A stretch of 46,866 bases of DNA, taken from Oscillospiraceae bacterium (lineage in GTDB: Bacteria > Bacillota > Clostridia > Oscillospirales > CAG-272). Shown in pieces: positions 22,387-30,509 of this stretch. How positions within the stretch are numbered: position 1 is the stretch's first letter; each line of letters begins with the position of its first letter. The notes under the pieces were generated by a model. That model saw nothing but the letters and a program-made list of their open reading frames with translations. It was not told the DNA's origin and did not search any database. The translations under genes and the position numbers were made by a program. The stretch is taken from positions 66,223-113,088 of the forward strand of contig SVTT01000004.1 in NCBI GenBank assembly GCA_015063625.1, written 5' to 3'.

Positions 22387-23493
22387 ATGAAAAAATACAG
22401 ACTTCGCATTGGACTTGATGTTGATGATATTTTATATGATTGCAACGCCTACGCACTCGCACGTCTGAACCGTGAGGAGAGCATCGATCCTCCACTTTCT
22501 ATTTATGATATCCGTGGGTGGGGAGAGGGACAGAGTCGCGTCGACGGGCGCTTGAAATATTTCGGCGATCCCGATTTTGTGAGGGAGCAGCCCGTGCTCG
22601 AGGGAGCAAAGGACTTCGTCAGACGCCTTTGTGCGGTTGCCGATGTGTTTTTTGTTACCGCTGTGCCCCCCGCCTGTATGTCGGCGCGTGCGCTTCGTCT
22701 GCGTGCCGATTTCCCCGAGGTGCCCGCTGAACACATTCTGATCGGAACGAGAAAGGATATGGTCAGCCTTGATATTCTGCTTGATGACGGTGCTCATAAC
22801 ATCGAGCATACTCCCGCAACCTATCCCGTGCTCTTCCGTAAGCCCTGGAATACGCACCTGTCGGGATTGCTGTCTGTCAATTCCTTTGATGACTTCCTGC
22901 ATCTGGTGGAGATGATCCGCGAGGCGTATGTTGCCGAAAAGCCCTCTCTCGCAGGGGGCGGTGTGATCTGCCTGGTGGGACCAACGGGCAGCGGAAAAAA
23001 CGAGGTGGCAAGACTGCTTTCTGCGAAATACGGCATGAAAAAGGCGGTTACCGCTACCACGCGCCCCCGACGCGAGGGGGAGGGCGATCTTGACTATCGC
23101 TTTCTTTCCGAGGCTGAATTTATTGCCGAGCGCGAGGCAGGAAAATTTCTTGAAACCACGGTTTACAGCGGACATTACTTCGGCACCGCCGCCGCCGATC
23201 TCGATTCGGTTGCCGATGCAGGGGGGATCGCCGTTCTGCCCATTGATATCTGCGGTGCTCTGACCCTGAAAAACCGATACCGTCAACGGGCTTTGCTGGT
23301 GTTCCTGCGCCGTCGTCGCTATGTCGTCATCAGGGATATCGTGGCAAGAGATCTTGCCCCCGACGACAAGACCTGTCGCATTCTCTCGCTTGACGATGAG
23401 TATCGCAACGAGGAGCTTTGCGACGTCACCGTCCATGCCGACCGCGCGCCCGAGCATGTTGCCGCCGAGGTGGCGGCCTTGTGTTCCGAATGA
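22387..23493 (+). CDS. Fusion of 5'(3')-deoxyribonucleotidase-like HAD domain and guanylate kinase domain
   Basis: A 368-residue cytosolic two-domain protein. Residues 1-180 resemble the NT5C-type HAD nucleotidase: DVDDIL (nucleophile D11, acid D13), VTAVP (motif II Thr), RKDMV (Lys) and LLDDG (acidic pair 133-134). Residues 192-366 are a guanylate-kinase domain with P-loop GPTGSGKN (198-205), the GMP-binding block TTRPRREGEGDLDY (224-237) and FLETTVYSGHYFG. One half would remove, and the other add, a phosphate on nucleoside monophosphates. ATG 22387 follows AGGAGATTACA. It stands alone in its transcript. It may replace or supplement a normal Gmk; none is elsewhere in the window. Confidence 0.88.
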   Translation: MKKYRLRIGLDVDDILYDCNAYALARLNREESIDPPLSIYDIRGWGEGQSRVDGRLKYFGDPDFVREQPVLEGAKDFVRRLCAVADVFFVTAVPPACMSARALRLRADFPEVPAEHILIGTRKDMVSLDILLDDGAHNIEHTPATYPVLFRKPWNTHLSGLLSVNSFDDFLHLVEMIREAYVAEKPSLAGGGVICLVGPTGSGKNEVARLLSAKYGMKKAVTATTRPRREGEGDLDYRFLSEAEFIAEREAGKFLETTVYSGHYFGTAAADLDSVADAGGIAVLPIDICGALTLKNRYRQRALLVFLRRRRYVVIRDIVARDLAPDDKTCRILSLDDEYRNEELCDVTVHADRAPEHVAAEVAALCSE

Positions 23494-23505
23494 ATATTTA
23501 AACGG

Positions 23506-23568
23506 AGAAAACACTCCGACGCTGCAGCCGCCCACATGGCGCGGAACAGGCGTCGGAGTTTTCTTTTC
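23506..23568 (+). terminator. Terminator after the fusion gene
   Basis: A GAAAACACTCCGACG arm (23506-23522) pairs with CGTCGGAGTTTTC (23551-23563), enclosing a small inner hairpin, and ends in TTTTCTTTT. Confidence 0.7.
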
Positions 23569-23707
23569 GGGGAGGCGTGCGGAACCTTTGCGATGTGTAC
23601 GCGTTATAATATTTAAGATGTGACTTTTTCGGTGTAGGGAAAACACACAAGCGCGCCCTGCGCCGAAGCGGAAAATATGTTCAGTTTGCCAAAAAAGAAA
23701 AAAGCGC

Positions 23708-23736
23708 TTGACAACTGCATATTTATGCGCTATAAT
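23708..23736 (+). promoter_or_regulatory. Strong promoter of the amino-acid ABC operon
   Basis: TTGACA (23708-23713) and TATAAT (23731-23736), spacer 17. Confidence 0.88.
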
Positions 23737-23790
23737 TTGTGCATGGTCGAAGGACCGTCAACTTTTTATCATTTTGAAAGGGAAACAATC

Positions 23791-24693
23791 ATGAAAAAGC
23801 TTTTGTCTTTGGCTCTTGCGCTTCTGATGGTCGTGACCTCGGTTGCGGCACTTTCTGCTTGCGGCAAGACCGGTGACGCCGTTAAGGTCGTCGAGATCAA
23901 GCTGACCGAGGAGGACTATGCATTTGCCGTCCAGAAGGGCAATGCCACCCTGCTTCAGCAGCTGAACGATTTTATGGCAGAGATCAAGCAGAACGGCAAG
24001 TTTGATGAGATCGTCGACAAGTATTTCGGCGATGGCACGCCCACCGCAGTGACCTCCGCCGCTACCATGAAGAACGACGGCACTCAGCTGATCGTTGCTA
24101 CCAACGCCGCATTCGAGCCCTTTGAGTACAAGTCGGGCGAGAACTACTACGGTGTCGATATGGAGATCATGGCACTCTTCGCACAGAAGCTGGGCAAGGA
24201 GCTCTACATCTACAACATGGAGTTTGATGCCGTTTGCCTTGCGGTTTCCGCACAGGGCGGTACCTACGAGGGTGAGAACGGTGAGGTCACCGTGCAGGGC
24301 GGCATCTGCGACGTTGCTGCCGCAGGTCTGACTGTCAGCGATGAGCGCAAGGAGATCCTTGACTTCTCCACCACCTACTACAGCGCATCGCAGATGCTGA
24401 TCGCCGCTGCCGACGACACCACCTTTGATGCCTGCCAGACTGCAGAGGACGTTGAAGCGATCCTCAAGGGCTTCGGCACCGATGTCAAGGTTGGCGTGCA
24501 GAACGGCACCACCGGTAAGCTCTACTGTGAGGGCGACGCCGATTGGGGCTTTGACGGCTTCGGCTTCACGACCGTTGGCTACAACAACGGTGCGCTTGCC
24601 GTGCAGGAGATCCTTAACGGCAACTGCAAGTACGTTGTCATTGACGAGGGTCCCGCAAAGGCGATCGTCGCTAAGACCAACGCCGCAAACTGA
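23791..24693 (+). CDS. Amino-acid ABC transporter substrate-binding lipoprotein, apparently circularly permuted
   Basis: A 300-residue lipoprotein (signal helix, lipobox LSAC with Cys24) that captures a polar amino acid for the permease encoded next. The class II binding fold (SBP_bac_3) starts at about residue 99 (LIVATNAAFEPFEYK, then GVDMEIMALFAQKLG, SDERKEILDFS, VGVQNGTTG) and ends at VIDEGPAKAIVAKTNAAN. The stretch that normally follows this point in the family, the final strand and helix (LTEEDYAFAVQKGNATLLQQ to YDEI/DKYFG type), is instead found at residues 33-80, before the usual start. This is the pattern of a circular permutation. ATG 23791 follows AAAGGG. Confidence 0.9.
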   Translation: MKKLLSLALALLMVVTSVAALSACGKTGDAVKVVEIKLTEEDYAFAVQKGNATLLQQLNDFMAEIKQNGKFDEIVDKYFGDGTPTAVTSAATMKNDGTQLIVATNAAFEPFEYKSGENYYGVDMEIMALFAQKLGKELYIYNMEFDAVCLAVSAQGGTYEGENGEVTVQGGICDVAAAGLTVSDERKEILDFSTTYYSASQMLIAAADDTTFDACQTAEDVEAILKGFGTDVKVGVQNGTTGKLYCEGDADWGFDGFGFTTVGYNNGALAVQEILNGNCKYVVIDEGPAKAIVAKTNAAN

Positions 24694-24703
24694 TGGCGCT
24701 ATA

Positions 24704-24738
24704 AGAAACAGAGGGAGGAATTGCCTCCCTCTGTTTCT
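24704..24738 (+). terminator. Stable hairpin between binding protein and permease genes
   Basis: A perfect 15-base-pair stem (24704-24718 with 24724-24738), loop AATTG, no clear T run. It probably protects the 3' end of the binding-protein message or partly terminates, so more binding protein than permease is made. Confidence 0.7.
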
Positions 24739-24785
24739 CGGTATAACGGCATTCGGCCTTTTTAATTTGAATAAGGAAACGGGAC

Positions 24786-25586
24786 ATGAAACAGTTTTTT
24801 AAAAAGCATTGGATGGATATCCTTGCGCTTGCCGCGGTCGCGGGGCTTCTTGCGTGGGGTGCATATACGGTCTACGAGCGCTTCAGCTTCGCCAAAAAGT
24901 GGACCTTCTTTTCCACCTATTTTTTCAAGGACAGAGGGTATAGGATCCTGCTGACGGGCATGAAGAACACTGCGCTGATCGCGGTGCTCGGCATTGCCAT
25001 CGGTATCGTGATCGGCACGGTCATTGCCGTGGTGCGTGTGATCCCGCCCTATAAAAAGCTGACGCGTTACGCACAAAATGCCTGCACGGTCTATGTGGCG
25101 TTCTTCCGCGGCACCCCCATCGTGGTGCAGCTGCTGGTCGGCTATTACATTCTGTTGCCCCTCTTGGGTGTTCGTCTGAATCCCGTGGCTTCCTGCGTGC
25201 TGATCTTCGGGCTTAACAGCGGTGCCTATATTTCGGAGATCATGCGCGGTGGCATCAATTCGGTCGATCCGGGTCAGCTGGAGGCGGCGCGCGCCGTGGG
25301 CATGCCCTTCTCGGTGTCGATGCTCAAGGTGGTCGTGCCTCAAGCGATCAAGAATATCCTGCCCACCATGGGTAACGAATTCATCACGCTGATCAAGGAA
25401 ACTGCCGTCGTCGGCTATGTCGGCGCAGTGGATATCACCAAGGCGTTCCAGGACCAGGGTGCCAATACCTACGAGTATATGATCCCGTATCTGGTCATGG
25501 CGGCGCTTTATATCGTCATCGTGGCAGTTATTGCCTCGCTGGTGAAATTGATGGAAAGGAAGTTGGCGAAAAATGAAAGACACTGA
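24786..25586 (+). CDS. Amino-acid ABC transporter permease
   Basis: A 266-residue inner-membrane subunit of the HisM/GlnP type. A first helix (12-30) is followed by a roughly 25-residue loop and the four-to-five-helix transport core. The ATPase-contact EAA loop is [24 protein letters not shown] near residues 165-190 (shown here as EAARAVGMP). [11 protein letters not shown] matches the family's RGTP motif. AAGGAAAC precedes the ATG. Only one permease is encoded, so it should form a homodimer. It overlaps the ATPase gene by 14 bases. Confidence 0.93.
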   Translation: MKQFFKKHWMDILALAAVAGLLAWGAYTVYERFSFAKKWTFFSTYFFKDRGYRILLTGMKNTALIAVLGIAIGIVIGTVIAVVRVIPPYKKLTRYAQNACTVYVAFFRGTPIVVQLLVGYYILLPLLGVRLNPVASCVLIFGLNSGAYISEIMRGGINSVDPGQLEAARAVGMPFSVSMLKVVVPQAIKNILPTMGNEFITLIKETAVVGYVGAVDITKAFQDQGANTYEYMIPYLVMAALYIVIVAVIASLVKLMERKLAKNERH

Positions 25587-26442
25587 AAAACAGACGGTCG
25601 TCACTTCCGACCATGTGATGATCAGGACCGAGGGGCTGACCAAGCGTTACGGAAAGCTTTTGGTGCTCAATGCCATTGACGAGGTCATCAAGGAGGGAGA
25701 AAAGGTTGCCATTATCGGACCCTCGGGCAGCGGCAAGTCCACCTTCCTGCGTTGCCTCAACTGCATGGAGGATCCGAGCGAGGGCTCGATCTTCTTTGAG
25801 GGGGTCGATATTGCCGATCCTAAGGTCAATATCAATACCCATCGCGAGCGCATCGGCATGGTGTTCCAGCAGTTCAATCTTTTCAACAACAAAACGGTTT
25901 TGCAAAACATCATGATGGCGCCCGTGTATGTCGGAAAGCGCAATCTGCGCCGCGATAAGGTGCATAATTTCTGGCTGCCCCTGACCAATCTTTTCCGCCA
26001 TGAGAAGCAGGAAAAGAGGGCGATCACGACCACCAAGGAGGAGATCGTGAAAAACGCACGTGCCCGTGCTGAGGAGCTGCTTTCCCGCATTGGACTTTCC
26101 GAAAAGGCAAACGTGTATCCCGCTACGCTTTCGGGTGGTCAGAAGCAGAGAATCGCCATCGTGCGCGCCCTTGCCATGAACCCCAGGGTCATGCTGTTTG
26201 ACGAGCCCACCTCCGCGCTTGACCCCGAAATGGTCGGCGAGGTGCTGGATCTGATCAAGCAGCTGGCACAGGAGGGCATGACCATGGTCATCGTGACACA
26301 CGAGATGGGCTTTGCCCGCGAGGTTGCTGATCGTGTTCTCTTCATGGACGGCGGCGTGATCGCCGAGCAGGGAAGTCCCGAGGAGGTTTTCGGAGCTCCC
26401 AAGACCGAGCGTCTGCAAGGCTTTCTTGCCAAGGTGCTCTGA
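25573..26442 (+). CDS. Amino-acid ABC transporter ATP-binding protein
   Basis: The GlnQ-type ATPase subunit, 289 residues, longer than the usual 240-250. Walker A is GPSGSGKST (49-57), Q-loop FQQFN (98-102), signature LSGGQ (186-190), Walker B VMLFDEP (206-212) and the H-loop in VTHEMGFA. The extra length comes mainly from a basic insertion of about 35 residues at 121-157 in the helical subdomain, between the Q-loop and the signature, next to where the permease docks. AAGGAAG ribosome site inside the permease gene; translation is coupled. Confidence 0.93.
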   Translation: MKDTEKQTVVTSDHVMIRTEGLTKRYGKLLVLNAIDEVIKEGEKVAIIGPSGSGKSTFLRCLNCMEDPSEGSIFFEGVDIADPKVNINTHRERIGMVFQQFNLFNNKTVLQNIMMAPVYVGKRNLRRDKVHNFWLPLTNLFRHEKQEKRAITTTKEEIVKNARARAEELLSRIGLSEKANVYPATLSGGQKQRIAIVRALAMNPRVMLFDEPTSALDPEMVGEVLDLIKQLAQEGMTMVIVTHEMGFAREVADRVLFMDGGVIAEQGSPEEVFGAPKTERLQGFLAKVL

Positions 26443-26473
26443 TCTGTATCAGAGTGCTGTCATCTTAACGAAA

Positions 26474-26510
26474 AACGGCAGGGGCACAACGAAAGAGTGC
26501 CCCTGCCGTT
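26474..26510. terminator. GC-rich hairpin after the ABC operon
   Basis: A 14-base-pair stem (26474-26487 with 26497-26510). The T run lies on the minus-strand side (TTTTTCG), and the plus side has only TT then AAAAA, so it terminates leftward transcripts better than the ABC operon. No leftward gene is recognised upstream of it. Confidence 0.6.
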
Positions 26511-26631
26511 AAAAACAGCTTATTGAGGAAATCCGGGGTCTGCGGTTTTCTCTTTTTTATTTTGTGGGTTCCGGCTCTGTCTAACGCTTCAATAACTTGG
26601 GGACTCCCTTTTATATCCTTGTCAAACAGAC

Positions 26632-26660
26632 TTGACGGGGCATGCTTTTTTTGATATACT
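26632..26660 (+). promoter_or_regulatory. Promoter of the orphan binding protein
   Basis: TTGACG (26632-26637) and TATACT (26655-26660), spacer 17. Confidence 0.75.
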
Positions 26661-26686
26661 ATATAAGAAGAAGGGGGGATATAGCG

Positions 26687-27676
26687 ATGAAACGATGGAT
26701 ATGCTTGCTGTTGGCAGCTTTTCTTGCGCTCGGTACAATCTCCTTTTTTGCCTCGTGCCATAAGGAGCAACGGGTGAAGATCGCCATTTTGCAATATTCC
26801 TCCCACAGCTCGATCGAGCAGATCAAAAATACCATCCAAGGCGAGATCGAGGCGCGTGCTGCCGATCGGGTAGAGCTGATCTTCGGTAATGCCGAGCGCG
26901 ATGACGGCGTGCTGTCCGATCTTCTGAACAATTATCGCAACGGTGGCGTCAACGTGGTCATTCCCATCGGAACAAAAGCATCGGCTGCTGCCAAGGACGT
27001 GTTCGGTGGCAGCGGCGTTCCTGTGGTGTACGCCGCAGTGAACGATCCTGCGGCACTCGGTCTGCTTGGCAACGACTGTACCAATTTTACGGGTGTGGGG
27101 GATACGATCTCTCCCAAGTCAACTCTGTCGCTCATCAAGACCTTTTTCCCCGAGATCGAAAAGCTGGGCTTTCTCTATACCGAGGGAGAGCTTAATTCGG
27201 CTTTGATGCTGACGATTTTTGAAAGGGATTGCGACGACGAGGATATCGAGCTGATCCCCGAGCCGGTCACTGCGGAGGAGTCTCCCGCTGATGCCATTGC
27301 CGCCCTGCGTGATGCGGGGGCACAGGCGATCTACGTACCGACCGATAATGCCATTGCCGTTGCCATGGAGGATTACGCTGCCGCTGCGCAAGCACTGTCG
27401 CTTCCGCTGTTCGGCAGTGCGGACTCGATGGTGAGTGAGGGGGCGCTAGCCGCCGTCGGTGTGGATTATGAGGTGCTCGGCAAGCAGGTCGCGGAGATCG
27501 TGATCCGACTTTTGGGCGGCGCAGCGCCTCCCGACATTCCCGACGAAAGGCTGACGGGCTATCAGAAATACGTTAATCTGCAGGTCGCAGGGGTACTTGG
27601 CGTGGATCTGCCCGATCCCTTACCAAAGGATATCAGGGTTTTGGTGGACGAAGAGGGAAACGCTTTGAGCTATTGA
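26687..27676 (+). CDS. ABC transporter substrate-binding lipoprotein (TrpX/ABC_sub_bind type)
   Basis: A 329-residue lipoprotein (signal peptide, lipobox FASC with Cys at about 23). The mature part follows the ABC_sub_bind family: KIAILQYSSHSSIEQ at the first strand, VIPIGTKASAAAKDV, PVVYAAVNDP, GFLYTEGELNSALM, AIYVPTDNAIAVAMEDY and GALAAVGVDYEVLGKQVAEI. Relatives bind aromatic amino acids or related compounds (TrpX), but here the usual permease and ATPase genes are missing. The ligand is not known. AGGGGGG precedes the ATG. No obvious terminator; galE has its own promoter. Confidence 0.9.
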   Translation: MKRWICLLLAAFLALGTISFFASCHKEQRVKIAILQYSSHSSIEQIKNTIQGEIEARAADRVELIFGNAERDDGVLSDLLNNYRNGGVNVVIPIGTKASAAAKDVFGGSGVPVVYAAVNDPAALGLLGNDCTNFTGVGDTISPKSTLSLIKTFFPEIEKLGFLYTEGELNSALMLTIFERDCDDEDIELIPEPVTAEESPADAIAALRDAGAQAIYVPTDNAIAVAMEDYAAAAQALSLPLFGSADSMVSEGALAAVGVDYEVLGKQVAEIVIRLLGGAAPPDIPDERLTGYQKYVNLQVAGVLGVDLPDPLPKDIRVLVDEEGNALSY

Positions 27677-27802
27677 GGAGAATGTGAAGAATGATGCCGT
27701 GCCGATCGCAGACTTTACGGGTGTTGGGGAAAGATTACTCTCCGTTACTGATGGTCGTACGGCACGCTCACGACCGAAAGGTGTGTGTGCTTCAAAAAAA
27801 CA

Positions 27803-27831
27803 TTGACACCGCGCCAAAAAGCAAGTATACT
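27803..27831 (+). promoter_or_regulatory. SigA-type promoter of galE
   Basis: TTGACA (27803-27808) and TATACT (27826-27831), spacer 17. Confidence 0.85.
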
Positions 27832-27880
27832 TGAAAAGAAAAATATTCCGAGGGCGGCAGAGCCGCAGAAAGAGGTTATC

Positions 27881-28891
27881 ATGAAAGTATTGTTGACGGG
27901 TGGTGCCGGATATATCGGCAGCCATACCATTGTGGAGATGCATGAGGCAGGGCATGATGTGGTCGTGGTCGATAATTTTTTCAACAGCTCTCCGAAATCG
28001 GTGGAGCGTGTAGAAAAGATCATCGGCAAAAGGGTTCCGCTTTATGAGGCAGATGTTGCCGACGAGGCGGCAATGGATCGCATTTTCGCTGCTGAGCAGG
28101 TGGATGCAGTCGTACATTTCGCGGGCTACAAGGCAGTGGGTGAGTCGGTTCGCAAGCCGCTTGAATACTATGCCAACAACATTGATTCCACGCTTTCCTT
28201 GCTTCGATCCATGAAGAAGGCGGGCGTGAAAAAGCTGATCTTCAGCTCGTCTGCTACGGTGTACGGCACGCCCGATAAGTGTCCCATTACTGAGGACAGC
28301 CCCACGGGACATTGCTCCAATCCTTACGGCTGGACCAAATATATGATCGAGCAGATCCTGCGCGATTACTGTGTTTCGGACAGCGACATGCAGGTCATTC
28401 TGCTTCGTTATTTTAACCCCGTTGGCGCACATAAAAGCGGCATGATCGGTGAGATGCCGAACGGCATTCCCAACAATCTGATGCCCTATATCACGCAGGT
28501 CGCCGTCGGCAAGCTCAAGGAGCTTTCGGTGTTCGGCAGCGATTATCCCACGCATGACGGCACGGGTGTTCGTGACTATATCCATGTGGTCGATCTTGCG
28601 CGCGGTCACGTCGCGGCACTTAACTATCGGGAAAAGGGCGCGGCAGTCTTCAATCTCGGCACGGGCACCGGCTACAGCGTGCTCGATATGGTCAAGACCT
28701 TCAGCCGTGTCAACGGTGTGCCCGTGGCGTACCGTATCACCGATCGCCGTCCCGGCGATATCGCCACCTGCTATGCGGATCCCGCCAAGGCGAAGGCGGA
28801 GCTTGGCTGGGAGGCAGAGCATACGCTCGAAGACATGGTTCGTGACTCCTGGAACTGGCAATCCAAAAACCCGAATGGCTACGAGGAATGA
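27881..28891 (+). CDS. galE: UDP-glucose 4-epimerase
   Basis: Interconverts UDP-glucose and UDP-galactose using bound NAD; cytosolic, feeds galactose use and surface polysaccharide synthesis. The 336-residue length is standard. The NAD motif is TGGAGYIGSH at residues 6-15. The active-site Ser is in FSSSATVYG and the Tyr-Lys pair in NPYGWTKYMIE, and the C-terminal FNLGTGTGYSVLDMV and YADPAKAKAELGW are typical. ATG 27881 follows AGAGG; an ORF extension to 27785 lies inside the promoter and is rejected. It is monocistronic, with its own terminator. Confidence 0.96.
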   Translation: MKVLLTGGAGYIGSHTIVEMHEAGHDVVVVDNFFNSSPKSVERVEKIIGKRVPLYEADVADEAAMDRIFAAEQVDAVVHFAGYKAVGESVRKPLEYYANNIDSTLSLLRSMKKAGVKKLIFSSSATVYGTPDKCPITEDSPTGHCSNPYGWTKYMIEQILRDYCVSDSDMQVILLRYFNPVGAHKSGMIGEMPNGIPNNLMPYITQVAVGKLKELSVFGSDYPTHDGTGVRDYIHVVDLARGHVAALNYREKGAAVFNLGTGTGYSVLDMVKTFSRVNGVPVAYRITDRRPGDIATCYADPAKAKAELGWEAEHTLEDMVRDSWNWQSKNPNGYEE

Positions 28892-28893
28892 TC

Positions 28894-28930
28894 AAAAAGG
28901 GTCGGATGCAAACGCATCCGACCCTTTTTT
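28894..28930 (+). terminator. Terminator after galE
   Basis: A 16-base-pair stem with an AAAC loop, A run on the left and TTTTTT on the right. Confidence 0.92.
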
Positions 28931-28978
28931 GGACAGTTTGCCGAAAGATACCCGTGACCTTTTTATTGAATTTGCCAC

Positions 28979-29007
28979 TTGAATAAAAAATGCCGTTATG
29001 GTAAAAT
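28979..29007 (+). promoter_or_regulatory. Promoter of the CarD-family gene
   Basis: TTGAAT (28979-28984) and TAAAAT (29002-29007), spacer 17. Confidence 0.65.
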
Positions 29008-29048
29008 ATAGATATAAGGGTGACATTGAAAGAGGGAGGCGAGGGCTT

Positions 29049-29555
29049 ATGTTTCAAGTGGGTGAACACATTGTTTATGGGATCAACGGGATCTGTCGCG
29101 TGGAAAGCATTGGACCTTCGCCGTACGACAAAAGCGATACCCGCACCTTTTATTTGCTGGTCCCCGTCAACAATCCGATGAGCTCGACCATTCTCACGCC
29201 CGTGAATAACGAGCACGTTCCGATGCGTCGCCTGATGACCAGAGATGAGATCGACGCGCTGATCAGCGAGATGCCGCGTATTGAGCTGCTCTCGGTGCCG
29301 ATCGAGAAGCAGCGCCGTGAGATCTACCGTTCGGTGATCGGAGAGCTGAAGCCCGAGGGGTATGTGCAGGTCATCAAGACCGTGCACCGACGCCGCGAGG
29401 AGCTTTCGGCGGCACGCAAGCATTTTCCCGTCACCGATCTTGAATACGGAAGGCTTGCCAAGCACCTTCTTTACAGCGAGTGCGCGCATGTGCTCGGACT
29501 TTCAGAGGAAAAGATGGAGGAATATATCACCGAGCGCATCAAGGAAGCGCAATGA
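29049..29555 (+). CDS. CarD/CdnL family transcriptional regulator
   Basis: A 168-residue RNA-polymerase-binding protein. The N-terminal Tudor-like RID domain begins MFQVGEHIVYGINGICRVES, the typical CarD/TRCF start that contacts the beta subunit, and the C-terminal helical part (RRREELSAARKHFP onward) would touch DNA upstream of the -10 element. Members stabilise open complexes or respond to stress; targets cannot be told from sequence. GGAGG lies upstream of the ATG at 29049, and the 17-codon longer reading is unsupported. It has its own promoter and terminator. Confidence 0.9.
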   Translation: MFQVGEHIVYGINGICRVESIGPSPYDKSDTRTFYLLVPVNNPMSSTILTPVNNEHVPMRRLMTRDEIDALISEMPRIELLSVPIEKQRREIYRSVIGELKPEGYVQVIKTVHRRREELSAARKHFPVTDLEYGRLAKHLLYSECAHVLGLSEEKMEEYITERIKEAQ

Positions 29556-29556
29556 G

Positions 29557-29582
29557 AAGGGATGAGATTTCATCCCTTTTTG
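29557..29582 (+). terminator. Terminator after the CarD-family gene
   Basis: A nine-base-pair stem (AAGGGATGA/TCATCCCTT, loop GATT) followed by TTTTG. Confidence 0.85.
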
Positions 29583-29660
29583 TTTGTGTGAATTTTCTGC
29601 CCGATCCAATAAAGCGCAAGGTGCACGAAAGGGCAAGGTGCAGGCATCACCGTCTTTTGC

Positions 29661-29689
29661 TTGACAATTTCATTCGCACGCGCTATAAT
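29661..29689 (+). promoter_or_regulatory. SigA-type promoter of proC
   Basis: TTGACA (29661-29666) and TATAAT (29684-29689), spacer 17. Confidence 0.88.
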
Positions 29690-29720
29690 GAAGGAGATCT
29701 GATTTTAAGAGGTGATCTTC

Positions 29721-30506
29721 ATGAAATTTGCATTTCTCGGCTTTGGAAACATGGGAAGCGCGCTGGCGAGGGGCTTTATTGCCTTGGGAGGGGTGAATGC
29801 CACCGACATCACGGCATATGCGCCCCATGCCGATAAGCTGAAGAAACGGGCGGAAGAGCTTGGCGTGCTCACGGCATCCGATGCAGCCGAGGCGATCGGG
29901 CGTGCCGATACGGTCATCATTGCCTGCAAGCCGCAGACCGTGCCGTCATTGCTGCTCGAGGTAGGGGAGCTGTTGCGTGGGAAGGCGCTTTTATCGGTCG
30001 CGCTCGGTTGGGATCACGCCCGTTACCGCGAGGCTCTTCCCGAGGACGTGCGCGTGCAATTTGTGATGCCCAATACGCCTGCCGCGGTAGGGCAGGGCGT
30101 CTTTCTCTTTGAGGAAACGACCTCACTTCGGGCAGGGGAGCTTGCCGAGCTGATGGCACTGTTTTCCGCGCTTGGTGCGGTCGTCACGCTTCCCTCGCCG
30201 CAGATGGGGATCGGCGGCGCCATTGCGGGGTGCGGTCCTGCCTTTGTCGATCTGATGATCGAGGCACTTGCCGATGCGGGTGTTCGCTACGGTCTGACGC
30301 GCGCAAACGCCCTGCTCCTGACCTCGCAAATGATTGCGGGCAGTGCCTTTCTGCAACAGAAAACAGGGGAGCACCCCGGCGTGCTCAAGGATGCGGTGTG
30401 CTCTCCGGGTGGCTCCACCATTCGCGGTGTCGAGGCGCTGGAGCGTGCGGGCTTTCGCGGCGCGCTGCTTTCTGCCATTGAGGCGATCATGAACCGAACC
30501 GAATAA
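29721..30506 (+). CDS. proC: Pyrroline-5-carboxylate reductase
   Basis: Last step of proline synthesis: reduces 1-pyrroline-5-carboxylate with NAD(P)H. The 261-residue protein starts with the Rossmann motif FLGFGNMGSALARG. It shows VQFVMPNTPAAVGQG at the centre and the C-terminal signature GSAFLQQKTGEHPGVLKDAV followed by SPGGSTIRGVEALE, which carries the substrate-binding Ser-Pro-Gly-Gly-Thr-type motif. ATG 29721 lies six bases after AGAGGTGA; a GTG at 29712 is inside that site. proA and proB are not adjacent. It shares a bidirectional terminator with rpmB. Confidence 0.95.
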   Translation: MKFAFLGFGNMGSALARGFIALGGVNATDITAYAPHADKLKKRAEELGVLTASDAAEAIGRADTVIIACKPQTVPSLLLEVGELLRGKALLSVALGWDHARYREALPEDVRVQFVMPNTPAAVGQGVFLFEETTSLRAGELAELMALFSALGAVVTLPSPQMGIGGAIAGCGPAFVDLMIEALADAGVRYGLTRANALLLTSQMIAGSAFLQQKTGEHPGVLKDAVCSPGGSTIRGVEALERAGFRGALLSAIEAIMNRTE

Positions 30507-30509
30507 AAA

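Noticed and set aside
22432-23646. 404-residue minus-strand frame opposite the nucleotidase-guanylate kinase gene
   Set aside because: Antisense shadow; the plus strand carries intact catalytic motifs and a promoter with a good ribosome site.
29712-29720. GTG start for proC
   Set aside because: The GTG lies within the AGAGGTGA ribosome site; the ATG at 29721 is correctly spaced.
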